From Pacificispira sp965223125 (GTDB taxonomy: Bacteria > Pseudomonadota > Alphaproteobacteria > UBA8366 > Aestuariispiraceae): a DNA stretch of 64,000 bases. The stretch spans positions 3,472,001-3,536,000 of the forward strand of contig OZ244984.1 in assembly GCA_965223125.1 (NCBI GenBank), given 5' to 3'. The position numbers were made by a program, and so were the translations under genes. A model generated the notes under the pieces. The model saw only the letters and a program-made list of their open reading frames with translations, had not been told where the DNA came from and did no database searches. This document shows positions 1-9,548 of the stretch, piece by piece. Numbering within the stretch: position 1 is the first letter of the stretch; every line of letters starts with the position of its first letter.

Positions 1-365
1 CCTGAAACCGGGGCATCGACCATGCCATAGCCCCGATCCGCCGCCTGTGCTGCTACCGCGCGGGCGGTTTCGACATCGATGGTCGAACAGTCGATCAGGA
101 TCGCGCCCGCCGGAGCATTGGGCAGGATCGCCTCCTCATACACCTGCCGCACATGGGGGCCGGCGGGAAGCATGGTGATGATGGCATCGGCCCCGGAAAC
201 GGCGCTGCGCGCGCTTCCGGCCCCGGTCGCACCCGCCTGCACGATGGCGGCAACGAGTTCCTCCGACAGGTCGAAAACGGTCACGTCATGCCCTGCCGCA
301 ATCAGGTTGCGCGCCATTGGCCCACCCATATTGCCGATACCGATGAAACCGATCTTCATTGCCAT
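1..365 (-). CDS. mmsB: 3-hydroxyisobutyrate dehydrogenase, N-terminal part (cut by window edge)
   Basis: Oxidises 3-hydroxyisobutyrate to methylmalonate semialdehyde with NAD+ in valine catabolism. Only about the first 120 codons lie in the window. The reading begins MAMKIGFIGIGNMGGPMARN, a Rossmann GxGxxG fold typical of beta-hydroxyacid dehydrogenases. It continues through the family's TMLPAGPHV segment and the DAPVSG substrate-binding segment at the window edge. Two in-frame ATG codons (365 and 359) are possible. A run of five G lies just upstream and is better spaced for the one at 359. It lies 84 bp downstream of the hydrolase gene on the same strand, which makes the hydrolytic step just before it, so the two probably form a valine-degradation operon. 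The downstream end is not visible. Confidence 0.9.
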   Translation of the reverse strand, partial: MAMKIGFIGIGNMGGPMARNLIAAGHDVTVFDLSEELVAAIVQAGATGAGSARSAVSGADAIITMLPAGPHVRQVYEEAILPNAPAGAILIDCSTIDVETARAVAAQAADRGYGMVDAPVS

Positions 366-449
366 TTCCCCCTTAGAGACATGTCCCGCGTGGAGACATG
401 ATTGTTGTATCTTTTCAAGGCTACACCAATGCAGGTTGCTGCCGGAACG

Positions 450-1514
450 TTAAAGTGTTAGGTCGCCTTCGGGTGGCGGGTGGAAGAAATCGGCGACGAT
501 GTCTTCCGTGACCTCGGCCAGCCTGGCCGGAACCCATTTCGGGGATTTGTCCTTGTCGATCAGCAGGGCGCGCACGCCTTCATGGAAATCGGCACCGGGG
601 CGCAGGGCATGGCGGACAAGGCGGTATTCCATCTTCATATTGGCATCGAAATCCTGCCGGGCACCGCGTCGCAACTGCGCCAGGGCGACCTTCAGCATGG
701 TCGGGGATTTCGTTTCAAGATGAGCCAGAGTGGTTCTTGCGAAATCCGTGTCCTCCCGCTCCAACCGAGCCATAATCGCGGCCATATCGGAACCGGCGAA
801 AATTCGGTCTATCGCATCGCGGTGTTCGTCCAGTGGCGGGGCACCGGCGGATTCCGCGAATCCGTCCACGATGTCATTGATCTGACGGTCGGCATCGCCG
901 CAGGTGAGATCCGCTGCGCCAAGTGCCGCGATGAAGGCGTCGCGGGCGCTGGAAGGCATGAAGTGATCCGCAAGGCCGAGGGCGATCATGTCCGCCGCCT
1001 TCAGCCGCGCGCCGGTCAGGCCGAGATAGATCCCCGTCTCCCCCGGACAGCGCGACAGGAAATGACTGCCGCCGACATCAGGGAACAGGCCGATGCCGGT
1101 TTCGGGCATGGCGAACAGGGTGTTTTCGGTCACGATCCGATGACTGCCATGGACCGACAGGCCGACCCCGCCCCCCATTGTGATACCATCAATGAAGGCG
1201 ATATAGGGTTTGGCGTATCTGTGAATGGCGGTGTTCAGACGGTATTCCGCCTGAAAGAAGGTGCGGCTGAGGTCGGAATTCTCTTTCGCGGCGCGACTGA
1301 CCGCGACGACATCACCCCCGGCGCAGAAGGCACGCTCTCCGGCCCCTTCGATCATAACCGCCCCGATGCCGGAATCCCCCGCCCATTGCCGCAGGGCATC
1401 GGCAATGCATTGCACCATATCAAAGTTGATGGCATTCAATGATTTCGGGCGGTTGATCAGGATATGTCCGATACCGCCGTGCTGCGATAGGATGATGTCT
1501 TGGAAATTTTCCAT
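450..1514 (-). CDS. 3-hydroxyisobutyryl-CoA hydrolase (enoyl-CoA hydratase/isomerase family)
   Basis: Hydrolyses 3-hydroxyisobutyryl-CoA to 3-hydroxyisobutyrate and CoA in valine degradation. At 354 residues it has the usual length for the HIBCH branch and is longer than plain enoyl-CoA hydratases (about 260). Oxyanion-hole segments are CAGGD near residues 64-68 and GGGVG near 114-118. The MPETGIGLFPDVG block carries the Glu (about 138) and Asp (about 146) expected for the hydrolase. The start ATG at 1514 follows a poor ribosome site, but no better in-frame start precedes the conserved N-terminus. It is transcribed towards mmsB and divergently from the unrecognised gene at 1624, with 109 bp between the two starts. 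Confidence 0.9.
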   Translation of the reverse strand: MENFQDIILSQHGGIGHILINRPKSLNAINFDMVQCIADALRQWAGDSGIGAVMIEGAGERAFCAGGDVVAVSRAAKENSDLSRTFFQAEYRLNTAIHRYAKPYIAFIDGITMGGGVGLSVHGSHRIVTENTLFAMPETGIGLFPDVGGSHFLSRCPGETGIYLGLTGARLKAADMIALGLADHFMPSSARDAFIAALGAADLTCGDADRQINDIVDGFAESAGAPPLDEHRDAIDRIFAGSDMAAIMARLEREDTDFARTTLAHLETKSPTMLKVALAQLRRGARQDFDANMKMEYRLVRHALRPGADFHEGVRALLIDKDKSPKWVPARLAEVTEDIVADFFHPPPEGDLTL

Positions 1515-1623
1515 GGGGTGCCGGGTTACAGTTTCATTTTCAGCCTTTTATGCTAGAAGATAGATACATCTTCCTTATGTCAATATTGCTGCCATTTTTT
1601 GGCTCTTTACCAGCGGAGACGGC

Positions 1624-2775
1624 ATGACGCCCACCCTTGAATCCGTCCTCTTCGCAAGCGCGACCGTGGCGTTAAGTGTGAACAAGCTGTCCAAGCCGCT
1701 GGCCCCGACAGAGCGATTGTTCCAGAACGATACCCTCAACACCACGGTGATCTTCAAGTATCCGAATTTCGATGCGGCGCAGGCGGCCAGCGGCAGCATC
1801 ATTCCGGGACTGGAGGAGTTTTCGGACAAGACCCAGACCGAGGCCGTGCGGACGGCAATTTTCGTTCCAAAGGACGCGAAGGACCTGAAGGTCGGCGGTT
1901 TCGGGATTTTCAGTGATGACGAGAAATTCGGAGAACTGGCCCAGCGCTATATCGGCCTTCGGATTGATGAAGAAGCAGCCAAGCGGGACATGGATGTTCT
2001 GAAGGTTCTGACCAGTTGTCCGTCGCTGGACCCGTTCCTGTTGAAGGAAGCCTTTGACCTTGCCGACCATCAGGTTCACGAATCCTATATCTCGATCACC
2101 TCCGAGGAAGCGTCGCAGGTGCGGGGCCTGATCCAGTCCAAGGTTCGACCCATTGTCGCCAAGGCGTTGAATATTTCAAACGCGGGTAAGATCGAGAGTT
2201 CCTCGCGCCAGTTTCTGGAGACGATCTGGGATCCGAAGCTGGGCGGGGGTGGGATATTCATTTCCGCCTTCGGGGTGGCGGAAAAGGACGCGCCGCAGGT
2301 CTTCTCCGCCTGGAAGGGCGTCGCCTTTTTCGACAATGAATTCAGCAAGCGTCAGCAGGATATCCGAAAACTGGTTGCCTGGTTGAAAAGCGACACTTCG
2401 GTTCCGCTGGACTATCCCCGCCTAACCCAGTCCGAAAAACAGCAGATCGACATGTTCCGGCGGGCGCTGACATCCAAGGCACTGAATGTTTCCAACAATA
2501 TTTCGGTGATCCTGTCCCGCTATCAGTCCAGTTACGATGATTTCATACAGAATGATAAACCAGCGGCTTTCCGCGGTTTTCTGATGAATGCGGAAAAGTA
2601 TTACTGGACGCTGGGCGGCTGCAACGGGGTTCTGGCCCAGGTGATCGGGACATGGCGCCGCTATATGGCCAATGCGTCCGGCGGGCGATTCAATTTCGAT
2701 ATGCTGGAGCGCCTGTTCAAGGTCCTGGACGCGATCCTGCGCTCCCGGTCGGACGATAAGCAGATTTCACTGTAG
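1624..2775 (+). CDS. Hypothetical protein, 383 residues, family not recognised
   Basis: I do not recognise this protein. It starts ATG ACG CCC at 1624 and has no obvious signal peptide beyond a weakly hydrophobic N-terminus (residues 5-20). It has no cysteine-rich or nucleotide-binding motif. The middle is rich in charged helical sequence (for example SEEASQVRGLIQSKVRP near 160-176), and the C-terminal third reads as alpha-helical. Codon use resembles its neighbours and the frame is open over 1.15 kb, so it is very likely a real gene. It stands alone between a divergent valine-catabolism gene and tamA, about 290 bp upstream of the latter, so context gives little functional help. A cytoplasmic soluble protein is the most that can be inferred. 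Confidence 0.8.
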   Translation: MTPTLESVLFASATVALSVNKLSKPLAPTERLFQNDTLNTTVIFKYPNFDAAQAASGSIIPGLEEFSDKTQTEAVRTAIFVPKDAKDLKVGGFGIFSDDEKFGELAQRYIGLRIDEEAAKRDMDVLKVLTSCPSLDPFLLKEAFDLADHQVHESYISITSEEASQVRGLIQSKVRPIVAKALNISNAGKIESSSRQFLETIWDPKLGGGGIFISAFGVAEKDAPQVFSAWKGVAFFDNEFSKRQQDIRKLVAWLKSDTSVPLDYPRLTQSEKQQIDMFRRALTSKALNVSNNISVILSRYQSSYDDFIQNDKPAAFRGFLMNAEKYYWTLGGCNGVLAQVIGTWRRYMANASGGRFNFDMLERLFKVLDAILRSRSDDKQISL

Positions 2776-3069
2776 GACGTGCTTGATTCCTTTGCTAAAC
2801 TAGGTTTTTAGCCCAGATATGTGATGGGTTGGGATTGAGTATTTTAGGCTCTATTATCCAGATTTTACAGATGTATTCGTAAAGTGTGAGGCAGCTGAGC
2901 GTCTTCAGGCGGGGGGCGTAGGTGTATGCTCCGATGACGTTGCCGTGATGGGTTTGGAACAAATCGCTCTACATGTAGATATTGTGCCGCGCCTGGACAT
3001 ATCAGAAGTGGATAATAGCTTGTATTGGCGGGTCCGGATCGTGAGTATTCGGGCTATGGTGATGATATA
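2776..3069. other. Intergenic region upstream of tamA
   Basis: This 294-bp stretch has no convincing gene. It is more AT-rich than its surroundings. It holds a weak stem (GCTAAA at 2794-2799 with TTTAGC at 2807-2812) without a T tract, and a 10-bp palindrome CTACATGTAG. It presumably carries the tamA promoter, but I cannot assign -35 and -10 boxes with confidence. Confidence 0.4.
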
Positions 3070-4959
3070 ATGCAAAAAAACTATGTCTGGTGTGTGTTTT
3101 TGGTGATTGTTTCGGGTGTGTTTCCGATGGGAGACAGTGCCGGAACCGCCCGTGCGCAAAGCTTGATCCAGTCACTTGGCCTGAGTGAGACCGCTTATGA
3201 CATTGAGTTCGATGGTCTGAATGGTGGACAGGGTACCGACAAAAAGAATGTGAACCGGGGTGACCTCATCGAGGATGCTCTCCGCGCCAGCAGTCTCTCG
3301 GTTCAGCTTCAGGGCGACTTGCCGCGCGGTATAGCCGGCCTGCGCCGTCGGGCGGAGCGGGATGTCACAACATTCGGGCAGGTTCTTCGATCACAGGGCT
3401 ATTACGACGGTACGGCGCGCTATGAAATCGAGATGCCCGAGGATGTCGAGGCGAAACCCAGAATTACCTTTCTGATTGATCCAGGCCCGGCCTATGTCCT
3501 GGAATCCGTGACGATCCAGATCGGGGCGGATTCAGAAACCGCAAGTGACGACGTGATGTCGGACCTGCGCCTTGATCTTGGTCAGATCGCAACTGCCGCT
3601 GCGGTTATAGATGCGGAGACCCGACTGGCACGGCGTTATCGCGGTATCGGATTTCCGAACGCGGCGGTAACCTCCCGCAGAACCGTGATAAACCGTGAGC
3701 ATTTCACCATGGCGGTCAGCTATATCGTAGCACCCGGCCCAAGGGCGATATTCGGGGAGACTCGGGTGCAGGGCGCAGGCGATGTTTCGACTGATTTTGT
3801 CCGGCGCAATGTCACATGGGTACCGGGAAATCTCTATGACATCCGGCAGGTCGAGGAGACCCAGCGCAAGCTGTCGCGCACCGGTCTGTTTGATACGATA
3901 ACGATCACGCCGGAAGTGCCCGCCGATGCTCTGCAGGATGGCGACCCTGTTCCCGCCGATATCACGATTACCGTGACGGAGCGTGCACACAGGTCGCTTG
4001 GCGTCGGGGGCAGTTATTCGACCAGCACCGGTCCCGGCGTCAATGCGTTCTGGGAACACAGGAACCTGTTGTCCGAGGGAGAGCGGTTCCGCACTACCCT
4101 GTCGCTGTCCGAAATAGAGCGCGGGTTCGATTCGACCTTCCGGAAGCCTCTGTTTCTGCGGGATGATCAGGCACTGGTTGCGGAAGGGGAGTTGAAGGAT
4201 ATCACCAGTGACGCCTTCGACGAGCGCCGTGCCACCGCCTTCATCGGGTTGGAACGAAGCCTGTCACCGGTCTGGACGGCGACGGTCGGACCGACGCTGG
4301 ATCTGATTCAACAGGATGACAACAGCGATCTGATGGATGAGATCGACCGAGTGACGCTGATCGGCATGCGCCTCAATCTGCGCCGGGACGATACCGATGA
4401 TCCTCTCGATCCCAGTCGTGGAAACCGGTTCGATCTTGGCCTGGCCCCCTATCACGACATCACCAACGACTCGTCCTTTCTGAGTTCCGCCGCGACGGTG
4501 TCGCAATATCTGAGGATTGATGAATCGGGGGATTTTGTTCTGGCGGGGCGTGCGAAGATCGGATCGATTGTCGGGGCGGACCGTCGTCTCATTCCGGCAG
4601 GGAAGCGATTCTATGCCGGTGGTGGTGGATCGGTGCGGGGATTCGGTTTTCAGAAGCTTGGACCGCTGGACAGTAAACTGGACCCGCTTGGTGGGCGCTC
4701 CGTTGTAGAATTGGGACTTGAACTGCGGACCCGGCTGACGGAAACGATTGGAATCGTACCGTTCATTGAGGCGGGCAATGTCTATCAGGCGACGAAGCCG
4801 TCTTTTGACGATCTGGACCTGAGGTGGAGCGGTGGTCTGGGATTCAGGTATTTCACGGAAATTGGCCCGGTTCGCCTTGATATCGCCACACCGTTTCGCA
4901 AACGTGCGAATGTCGATGATTCCTATCAATTCTACGTAAGTCTGGGACAGGCATTCTGA
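3070..4959 (+). CDS. tamA: TamA, outer-membrane component of the translocation and assembly module
   Basis: Omp85-family outer-membrane protein that works with TamB in assembly of outer-membrane proteins and envelope lipid homeostasis. The ATG at 3070 opens a signal peptide: MQKN, a hydrophobic stretch WCVFLVIVSGVF, then an ARAQS cleavage region near residue 30. A TTG at 3025 in the same frame would add 15 residues ahead of the signal peptide and is less likely. POTRA-like domains occupy roughly residues 60-310. The C-terminal half is a beta-barrel of the bacterial surface antigen type, with GGGGSVRGF near 517-525 (the conserved loop-6 VRGF-type motif) and an aromatic last residue (GQAF). The stop at 4957-4959 directly abuts the tamB start, so the pair is co-transcribed and probably translationally coupled. 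Confidence 0.93.
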   Translation: MQKNYVWCVFLVIVSGVFPMGDSAGTARAQSLIQSLGLSETAYDIEFDGLNGGQGTDKKNVNRGDLIEDALRASSLSVQLQGDLPRGIAGLRRRAERDVTTFGQVLRSQGYYDGTARYEIEMPEDVEAKPRITFLIDPGPAYVLESVTIQIGADSETASDDVMSDLRLDLGQIATAAAVIDAETRLARRYRGIGFPNAAVTSRRTVINREHFTMAVSYIVAPGPRAIFGETRVQGAGDVSTDFVRRNVTWVPGNLYDIRQVEETQRKLSRTGLFDTITITPEVPADALQDGDPVPADITITVTERAHRSLGVGGSYSTSTGPGVNAFWEHRNLLSEGERFRTTLSLSEIERGFDSTFRKPLFLRDDQALVAEGELKDITSDAFDERRATAFIGLERSLSPVWTATVGPTLDLIQQDDNSDLMDEIDRVTLIGMRLNLRRDDTDDPLDPSRGNRFDLGLAPYHDITNDSSFLSSAATVSQYLRIDESGDFVLAGRAKIGSIVGADRRLIPAGKRFYAGGGGSVRGFGFQKLGPLDSKLDPLGGRSVVELGLELRTRLTETIGIVPFIEAGNVYQATKPSFDDLDLRWSGGLGFRYFTEIGPVRLDIATPFRKRANVDDSYQFYVSLGQAF

Positions 4960-7900
4960 ATGCAGGCTGTGTCAAAGGACTCTCCTGCGAACCGCACCAA
5001 TCCTGTTCGCCGGGGACTGAAATTGGTTGCCACCGGTTTCGCGGTGGTGTTGCTGTGCCTTGTGCTTGGCCTGGGCTGGTTTACGGGAACCAGTGCGGGG
5101 CTGCGTATACTGGCCGGATGGGCGCAGGGACGGATTGGCGATGCTTTGGACGGATCAGCGGAGATATCGGGCGTCAGCGGTACCCTGTGGCGGGATGTCA
5201 GGATCGCCAGTTTGCGGATTGCTTCCCCGATCAGCGGATTTGAAATTGTCGCACGGGACATCCGGCTTGTCTGGCACCCAATGGACCTGTTCGGCGGTGT
5301 CCTGCGGATCGACGAGATCGGGGCGGGGGAGTTGGTCGTTGCACTGAGTCTCGGTACCGGCCCGGTGGAAGAGGTAGCAGCCGAACCTTTCTCGATACCC
5401 GGCCTCCCGGTGAATCTGGATCTGCGCCGGATCGATCTTCCACGCATTACATTCAGTCCCGACCCGCTGACCGTCTATCAGGCCCGCCTGGAGAGTTCGG
5501 TCGGAACGCTGGAGAATGGCGATGTCCGAACCGAAATCCTGCTGGAGGCGCGGCTAGGGGATCGACTGGTGGATCGTTTGATGGTTGATGCAACCATTTC
5601 TCCTTCTTCGGGGGGCACCGTTTCGGCGCGTGTTGAAGGCATGTTACCGCATGATGGTCTTGTCTGGGCCATATCTGATATCGATCCGGACCAGCGTCGT
5701 GATACGGTCATAACGTCCAACCTGTCAGGGACTTTGGAGGCGATTGAAGGGACGGTCACGGCGACGATTCAGGAGATTGCGCGACTCGAGGGTGACATTC
5801 GGGCGGATGTCGGCTCATCAACGCAGCATGCATCCTTTCAGGGTGTATTGGACATACTCTCTCCCTCATTGCTGGGATTGGATGAGATGTTGGGGGGCGT
5901 GAAGGATATCGACCTTGCCCTGTCCCATGCGCCGGGTGGAGACCTGTCGCTCGACCACCTGCAGATCGCGCAGGACGGGGTGATGTCCGTGACAGGTACG
6001 GGGCGGTTGACGGAAGAGGGGGGCGTTGATGCTGAACTGGCGCTGGAGCTTGCCCCGGCGGCTGCGGTGCTGATCGATCCATCGGTCGGATTCCGAGAGG
6101 CCCGCGCCGGGCTTCGGCTTTCCGGTACTCTGGAGGAACCGATCCTGTCGCTGGAGGCGGGATTGACCGATCCGACCGTTTCCGATCTGTCGGCGGAGGA
6201 GGCGAGCCTGTCGCTCGTTGCTACGATGTCGGAGGTGGGGGAAATCGATCTGGACGGCGGCATTAGGGCGGGTGGCGTGGCATGGCCCGAACAGGAGCTT
6301 CAGGCCGTAATCGGGCCGGAGCCCGTGTTGCGGTTTTCAGGCCGTATCTCGCCAACTTTTGAGCGTATCGAGAATATCGCCCTCACGGCCGAACCGGTCG
6401 GTATCACGATGCGGGGGAATGTCGCGCTGCTGGATGGCATCGTATTGGGCGATGGTCTGTCGATCACGGTGGCGGATCTCGCATTGTTTTCGGAATTGGC
6501 GGGAGTGTTGGTCAAGGGGCGTGCGGAACTGGATATGGCAGCGCTGGAAGTGTCGGCGGATGGCAGTGTTTCCGGCGATTTTGCCATCCGCCTCTCGGAC
6601 TTGTTTCTGATCGATACTGAAACTACGGCCTTGCTGGGCTCATCCATGACTGCCGAAGGTACAGTGCTCCTGACCGACGAAGGAGGACTGGAAGGAACAC
6701 TGGCGGCCCTGACCGCACAGTCGGGAACCTTGTCCGGGCAGTTGGCTCTGCCGCCCTCCCTGGATCGGATCAGGGGCAACCTCAAGGCGCGGTTGGATGT
6801 GGGCGCATTGCCGTCTGTACCTGGCCTGACGATAGCTGGATCGACCCTGGATTTGACTGCCCGGTTCGACGGGTCGCTGTCACGTCCAGCGGCTTCTGTA
6901 ACGCTCGAACCTTTTGATGCCCGCTATGAGGCCCATCGCCTTGATGGGATAGCACTGTCAGCGGAGGTGACTTGGCCGGGGAATGATCCTGCCATGGCCC
7001 TGTCTCTTGGCGGAATGCTGGACCGGTCGGAGTTTTCCCTGCGGACGATTGCGATTCCCCGGTCAGAGCGGCTTGAACTCTCGGATATCCGGTTGCAGGG
7101 GCTGGGGGTGGTGGCGTCCGGCGACCTGGCCTTGAATGGCTATACTTTGCCCGCCGAGGGGGAACTAAACCTGCGGTCGGATAGAATAGGTCCAGCGGCG
7201 GATTTCGCAGGATTGGATGATCTTTCCGGTACTTTCCAATCGACCGTCTCCTTGCGGAATCAGGCGGGTGATCAGGCGGCGGATGTTGATCTGACTTTGA
7301 GTGAGTTCGCGGCAGGACCGGATGGTCCGGTGCCGGAAATGCGGATCAGGACAATGACCGCCCGCATCACATTGGCCGATGCGCTATCTTTGGACGGCAT
7401 GCGCGCCGAATTGCGAGCGCGGTCCCTTGCCATGGGGACGATGATGCTGACGGAAGCCAGTGTGGATGTCGATCTGGGGAAAGAGTCCGATGTCGGGGGA
7501 GCCTTGGCAGGCGGGCGGATTGATGTCGTATTGAAGGGCCGTGAGGAAGCTGACCCGGATCAACCTGTTCCGTTAAGCTTGGCCGCAGGGGCGGATGTCA
7601 GCCGCGATGGGGATGATGTCGATATCCGCCTGGATCGCCTGTCGGGGCAGTACGGCGACATCCCGATTCAGTTACAGCGTGATGGTATCGTTCGGCTCGA
7701 TGCTGCCGGGGTTGCGCGGGTGACACTCGCATTGGGGCTCTCAGACGGAACGGTGGAACTCGATTACTCGCGCAATGCGAAGCAAGCCGGTCTCGATGTT
7801 GAAATCACGGCCCTGCCGTTGTCGCCCTTTCTGGCGCTGCGGGGTGGGGAAGGACTGGAGGGAACCCTGACCGCGCGTTTGCAGGCGGAAGAGCGCGGCG

Positions 7901-9390
7901 GGGCGGTGACGGCCACGGCCAAAGCCGATCTCGTGGGAATCGAACTGAAGACGCTGGACAAGGCGGAGGGATACGGCATGTCCCTCATTGCTTCGCTGGA
8001 GAATGAGCGGCTATCTCTTGAGGCACGGACCGAGGGGCCGGGGATCGAGACGGGCAGGCTGGATGCAACGCTGCCGGTGCGGATGCGTCTGGTCGTGCCA
8101 GACATTCGTCTGGATACGGCGGCCCAGATGGAAGGGCAGGTGAATTTGCAGGCGGATATAGCGGAATTCTGGGCTTTTATACCACTGCCGGAACATGCTG
8201 TATCGGGCGATTTCGGGATCGAGGCGCACCTGACTGGCAGTTTCGATGACCCGAAGATGACGGGCACGGCGCGTCTCGACAACATGCGTTATGAACATAT
8301 GGAACTTGGCACGATCCTGACCGCCGTGACCGGCACGATCCGCTTTGATGACCGTACACTGAAGGTCGAGAAACTGACGGGTGTCGATCCCGCAGGGTCG
8401 CGGTTTGAAATTGCCGGGCAGGGTGATCTCGATTTCGATGCTCCGCGCCTTTCGGCCAGTCTGTCGACGCAGAATTTCCAGGTCATTCACAATGATGGAA
8501 TGAAGTTCTGGACCGATATCGACCTGACTGCCGAATTGCGGGAGGCGGATTCGATCATTGCCGGGGATATCGCCGTGCGCCGTGCTGAAATCAATCTGAA
8601 CATCGCCCTGCCACCCAGCATCCCGACGCTCGACATCCGGGAGGAAGGAGGGGGAGAACCTTCCGCACCTGAGACTTCCTTTGGGCCAGATATCGCGCTG
8701 GATATCCGTATCGCGTTGCCGGGGCAGGTTTTCGTGCGCGGGCGTGGTCTCGATTCGGAATGGGAGGGTGCGTTGCAGGTTGCGGGGACAGTGTCTACCC
8801 CCTTAGTCACGGGTCGTCTCGCCGCTCGGCGCGGAACCTTCGATGTGATCGGCAAGAGCTTCGCCTTGCGGGACTCGGAAATCCGGTTTTTGGGAGGGGA
8901 TAAGCTGGACCCTTTGCTGGGCATTCGCGGGGTTTATGAGGAATCCGGGCTGACCGTAATCGCGCGACTGGCGGGCCCGTCCAGCCGACCGGAGGTCATT
9001 CTGGAATCCCAGCCATCGCTGCCGCAGGATGAGATTTTGAGCCGCGTCCTGTTCGGCAAGAACAAGGGTGCCCTGACCGCAGCGGAAGGGATACAGCTTG
9101 CCGCGTCTGTTTCGGAATTATCAGGCGGTGGCTCGGGCCTGGATGTGCTGGGCAGCATCCGCGAGGTGGTCGGGGTGGATGTGCTGCAGGTCGATACCGG
9201 AGAGGGCGGTGCGGCTGTGAAGGCAGGAAAGTACATCGCCGACGGTGTGTATGTCGGGGCCCGCCAGGGAGCGGCACCCGGATCAGGGAGTGTCGAGGTC
9301 GAGGTTGAATTGACCCCAAACATTTCGGTGAACACCGAAAGTGGTCAAACCGACAGCAGCGTCGGGGTCCAGTTCAAATGGGATTACTGA
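4960..9390 (+). CDS. tamB: TamB, translocation/assembly module subunit (AsmA-like, DUF490)
   Basis: Large periplasm-spanning partner of TamA, anchored in the inner membrane. It is 1476 residues long, as usual for alphaproteobacterial TamB. The N-terminus has a single signal anchor (about residues 22-45, rich in V and L), followed by about 1100 residues of repetitive beta-strand sequence that would form a lipid-binding groove. The C-terminal DUF490/TamB domain covers roughly the last 350 residues, including the RRGTFDVIGKSFAL and DEILSRVLFGKN segments typical of the family. The last residues (QFKWDY) end in an aromatic. The start follows the tamA stop without a gap. TamB families (YhdP, YdbH, AsmA) share architecture, but the tamA neighbour settles the assignment. 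Confidence 0.93.
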   Translation: MQAVSKDSPANRTNPVRRGLKLVATGFAVVLLCLVLGLGWFTGTSAGLRILAGWAQGRIGDALDGSAEISGVSGTLWRDVRIASLRIASPISGFEIVARDIRLVWHPMDLFGGVLRIDEIGAGELVVALSLGTGPVEEVAAEPFSIPGLPVNLDLRRIDLPRITFSPDPLTVYQARLESSVGTLENGDVRTEILLEARLGDRLVDRLMVDATISPSSGGTVSARVEGMLPHDGLVWAISDIDPDQRRDTVITSNLSGTLEAIEGTVTATIQEIARLEGDIRADVGSSTQHASFQGVLDILSPSLLGLDEMLGGVKDIDLALSHAPGGDLSLDHLQIAQDGVMSVTGTGRLTEEGGVDAELALELAPAAAVLIDPSVGFREARAGLRLSGTLEEPILSLEAGLTDPTVSDLSAEEASLSLVATMSEVGEIDLDGGIRAGGVAWPEQELQAVIGPEPVLRFSGRISPTFERIENIALTAEPVGITMRGNVALLDGIVLGDGLSITVADLALFSELAGVLVKGRAELDMAALEVSADGSVSGDFAIRLSDLFLIDTETTALLGSSMTAEGTVLLTDEGGLEGTLAALTAQSGTLSGQLALPPSLDRIRGNLKARLDVGALPSVPGLTIAGSTLDLTARFDGSLSRPAASVTLEPFDARYEAHRLDGIALSAEVTWPGNDPAMALSLGGMLDRSEFSLRTIAIPRSERLELSDIRLQGLGVVASGDLALNGYTLPAEGELNLRSDRIGPAADFAGLDDLSGTFQSTVSLRNQAGDQAADVDLTLSEFAAGPDGPVPEMRIRTMTARITLADALSLDGMRAELRARSLAMGTMMLTEASVDVDLGKESDVGGALAGGRIDVVLKGREEADPDQPVPLSLAAGADVSRDGDDVDIRLDRLSGQYGDIPIQLQRDGIVRLDAAGVARVTLALGLSDGTVELDYSRNAKQAGLDVEITALPLSPFLALRGGEGLEGTLTARLQAEERGGAVTATAKADLVGIELKTLDKAEGYGMSLIASLENERLSLEARTEGPGIETGRLDATLPVRMRLVVPDIRLDTAAQMEGQVNLQADIAEFWAFIPLPEHAVSGDFGIEAHLTGSFDDPKMTGTARLDNMRYEHMELGTILTAVTGTIRFDDRTLKVEKLTGVDPAGSRFEIAGQGDLDFDAPRLSASLSTQNFQVIHNDGMKFWTDIDLTAELREADSIIAGDIAVRRAEINLNIALPPSIPTLDIREEGGGEPSAPETSFGPDIALDIRIALPGQVFVRGRGLDSEWEGALQVAGTVSTPLVTGRLAARRGTFDVIGKSFALRDSEIRFLGGDKLDPLLGIRGVYEESGLTVIARLAGPSSRPEVILESQPSLPQDEILSRVLFGKNKGALTAAEGIQLAASVSELSGGGSGLDVLGSIREVVGVDVLQVDTGEGGAAVKAGKYIADGVYVGARQGAAPGSGSVEVEVELTPNISVNTESGQTDSSVGVQFKWDY

Positions 9391-9548
9391 ATGGCAGTCC
9401 CGATGTATCACCGTTGAACCGTTGCATATCGGGGTTCGGGCGTGTATGTCGCTATTCGCCAATTCCGGTCCATTCCGCGCCTGACACCCCGTCGTGAGCG
9501 CGTTCAGCAATGACCATGACCAGGTCGCCATCGAGAAGGTTCGATTGC

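Noticed and set aside
480..1442. A 320-codon open frame on the plus strand
   Set aside because: It lies wholly opposite the hydroxyisobutyryl-CoA hydrolase gene, whose catalytic motifs are intact. High-GC codon bias leaves the antisense frame open.
9323..9340. Perfect inverted repeat TTTCGGTG/CACCGAAA near the end of tamB
   Set aside because: It lies inside the coding sequence with almost no loop and no T tract, so a terminator or operator role is not supported.
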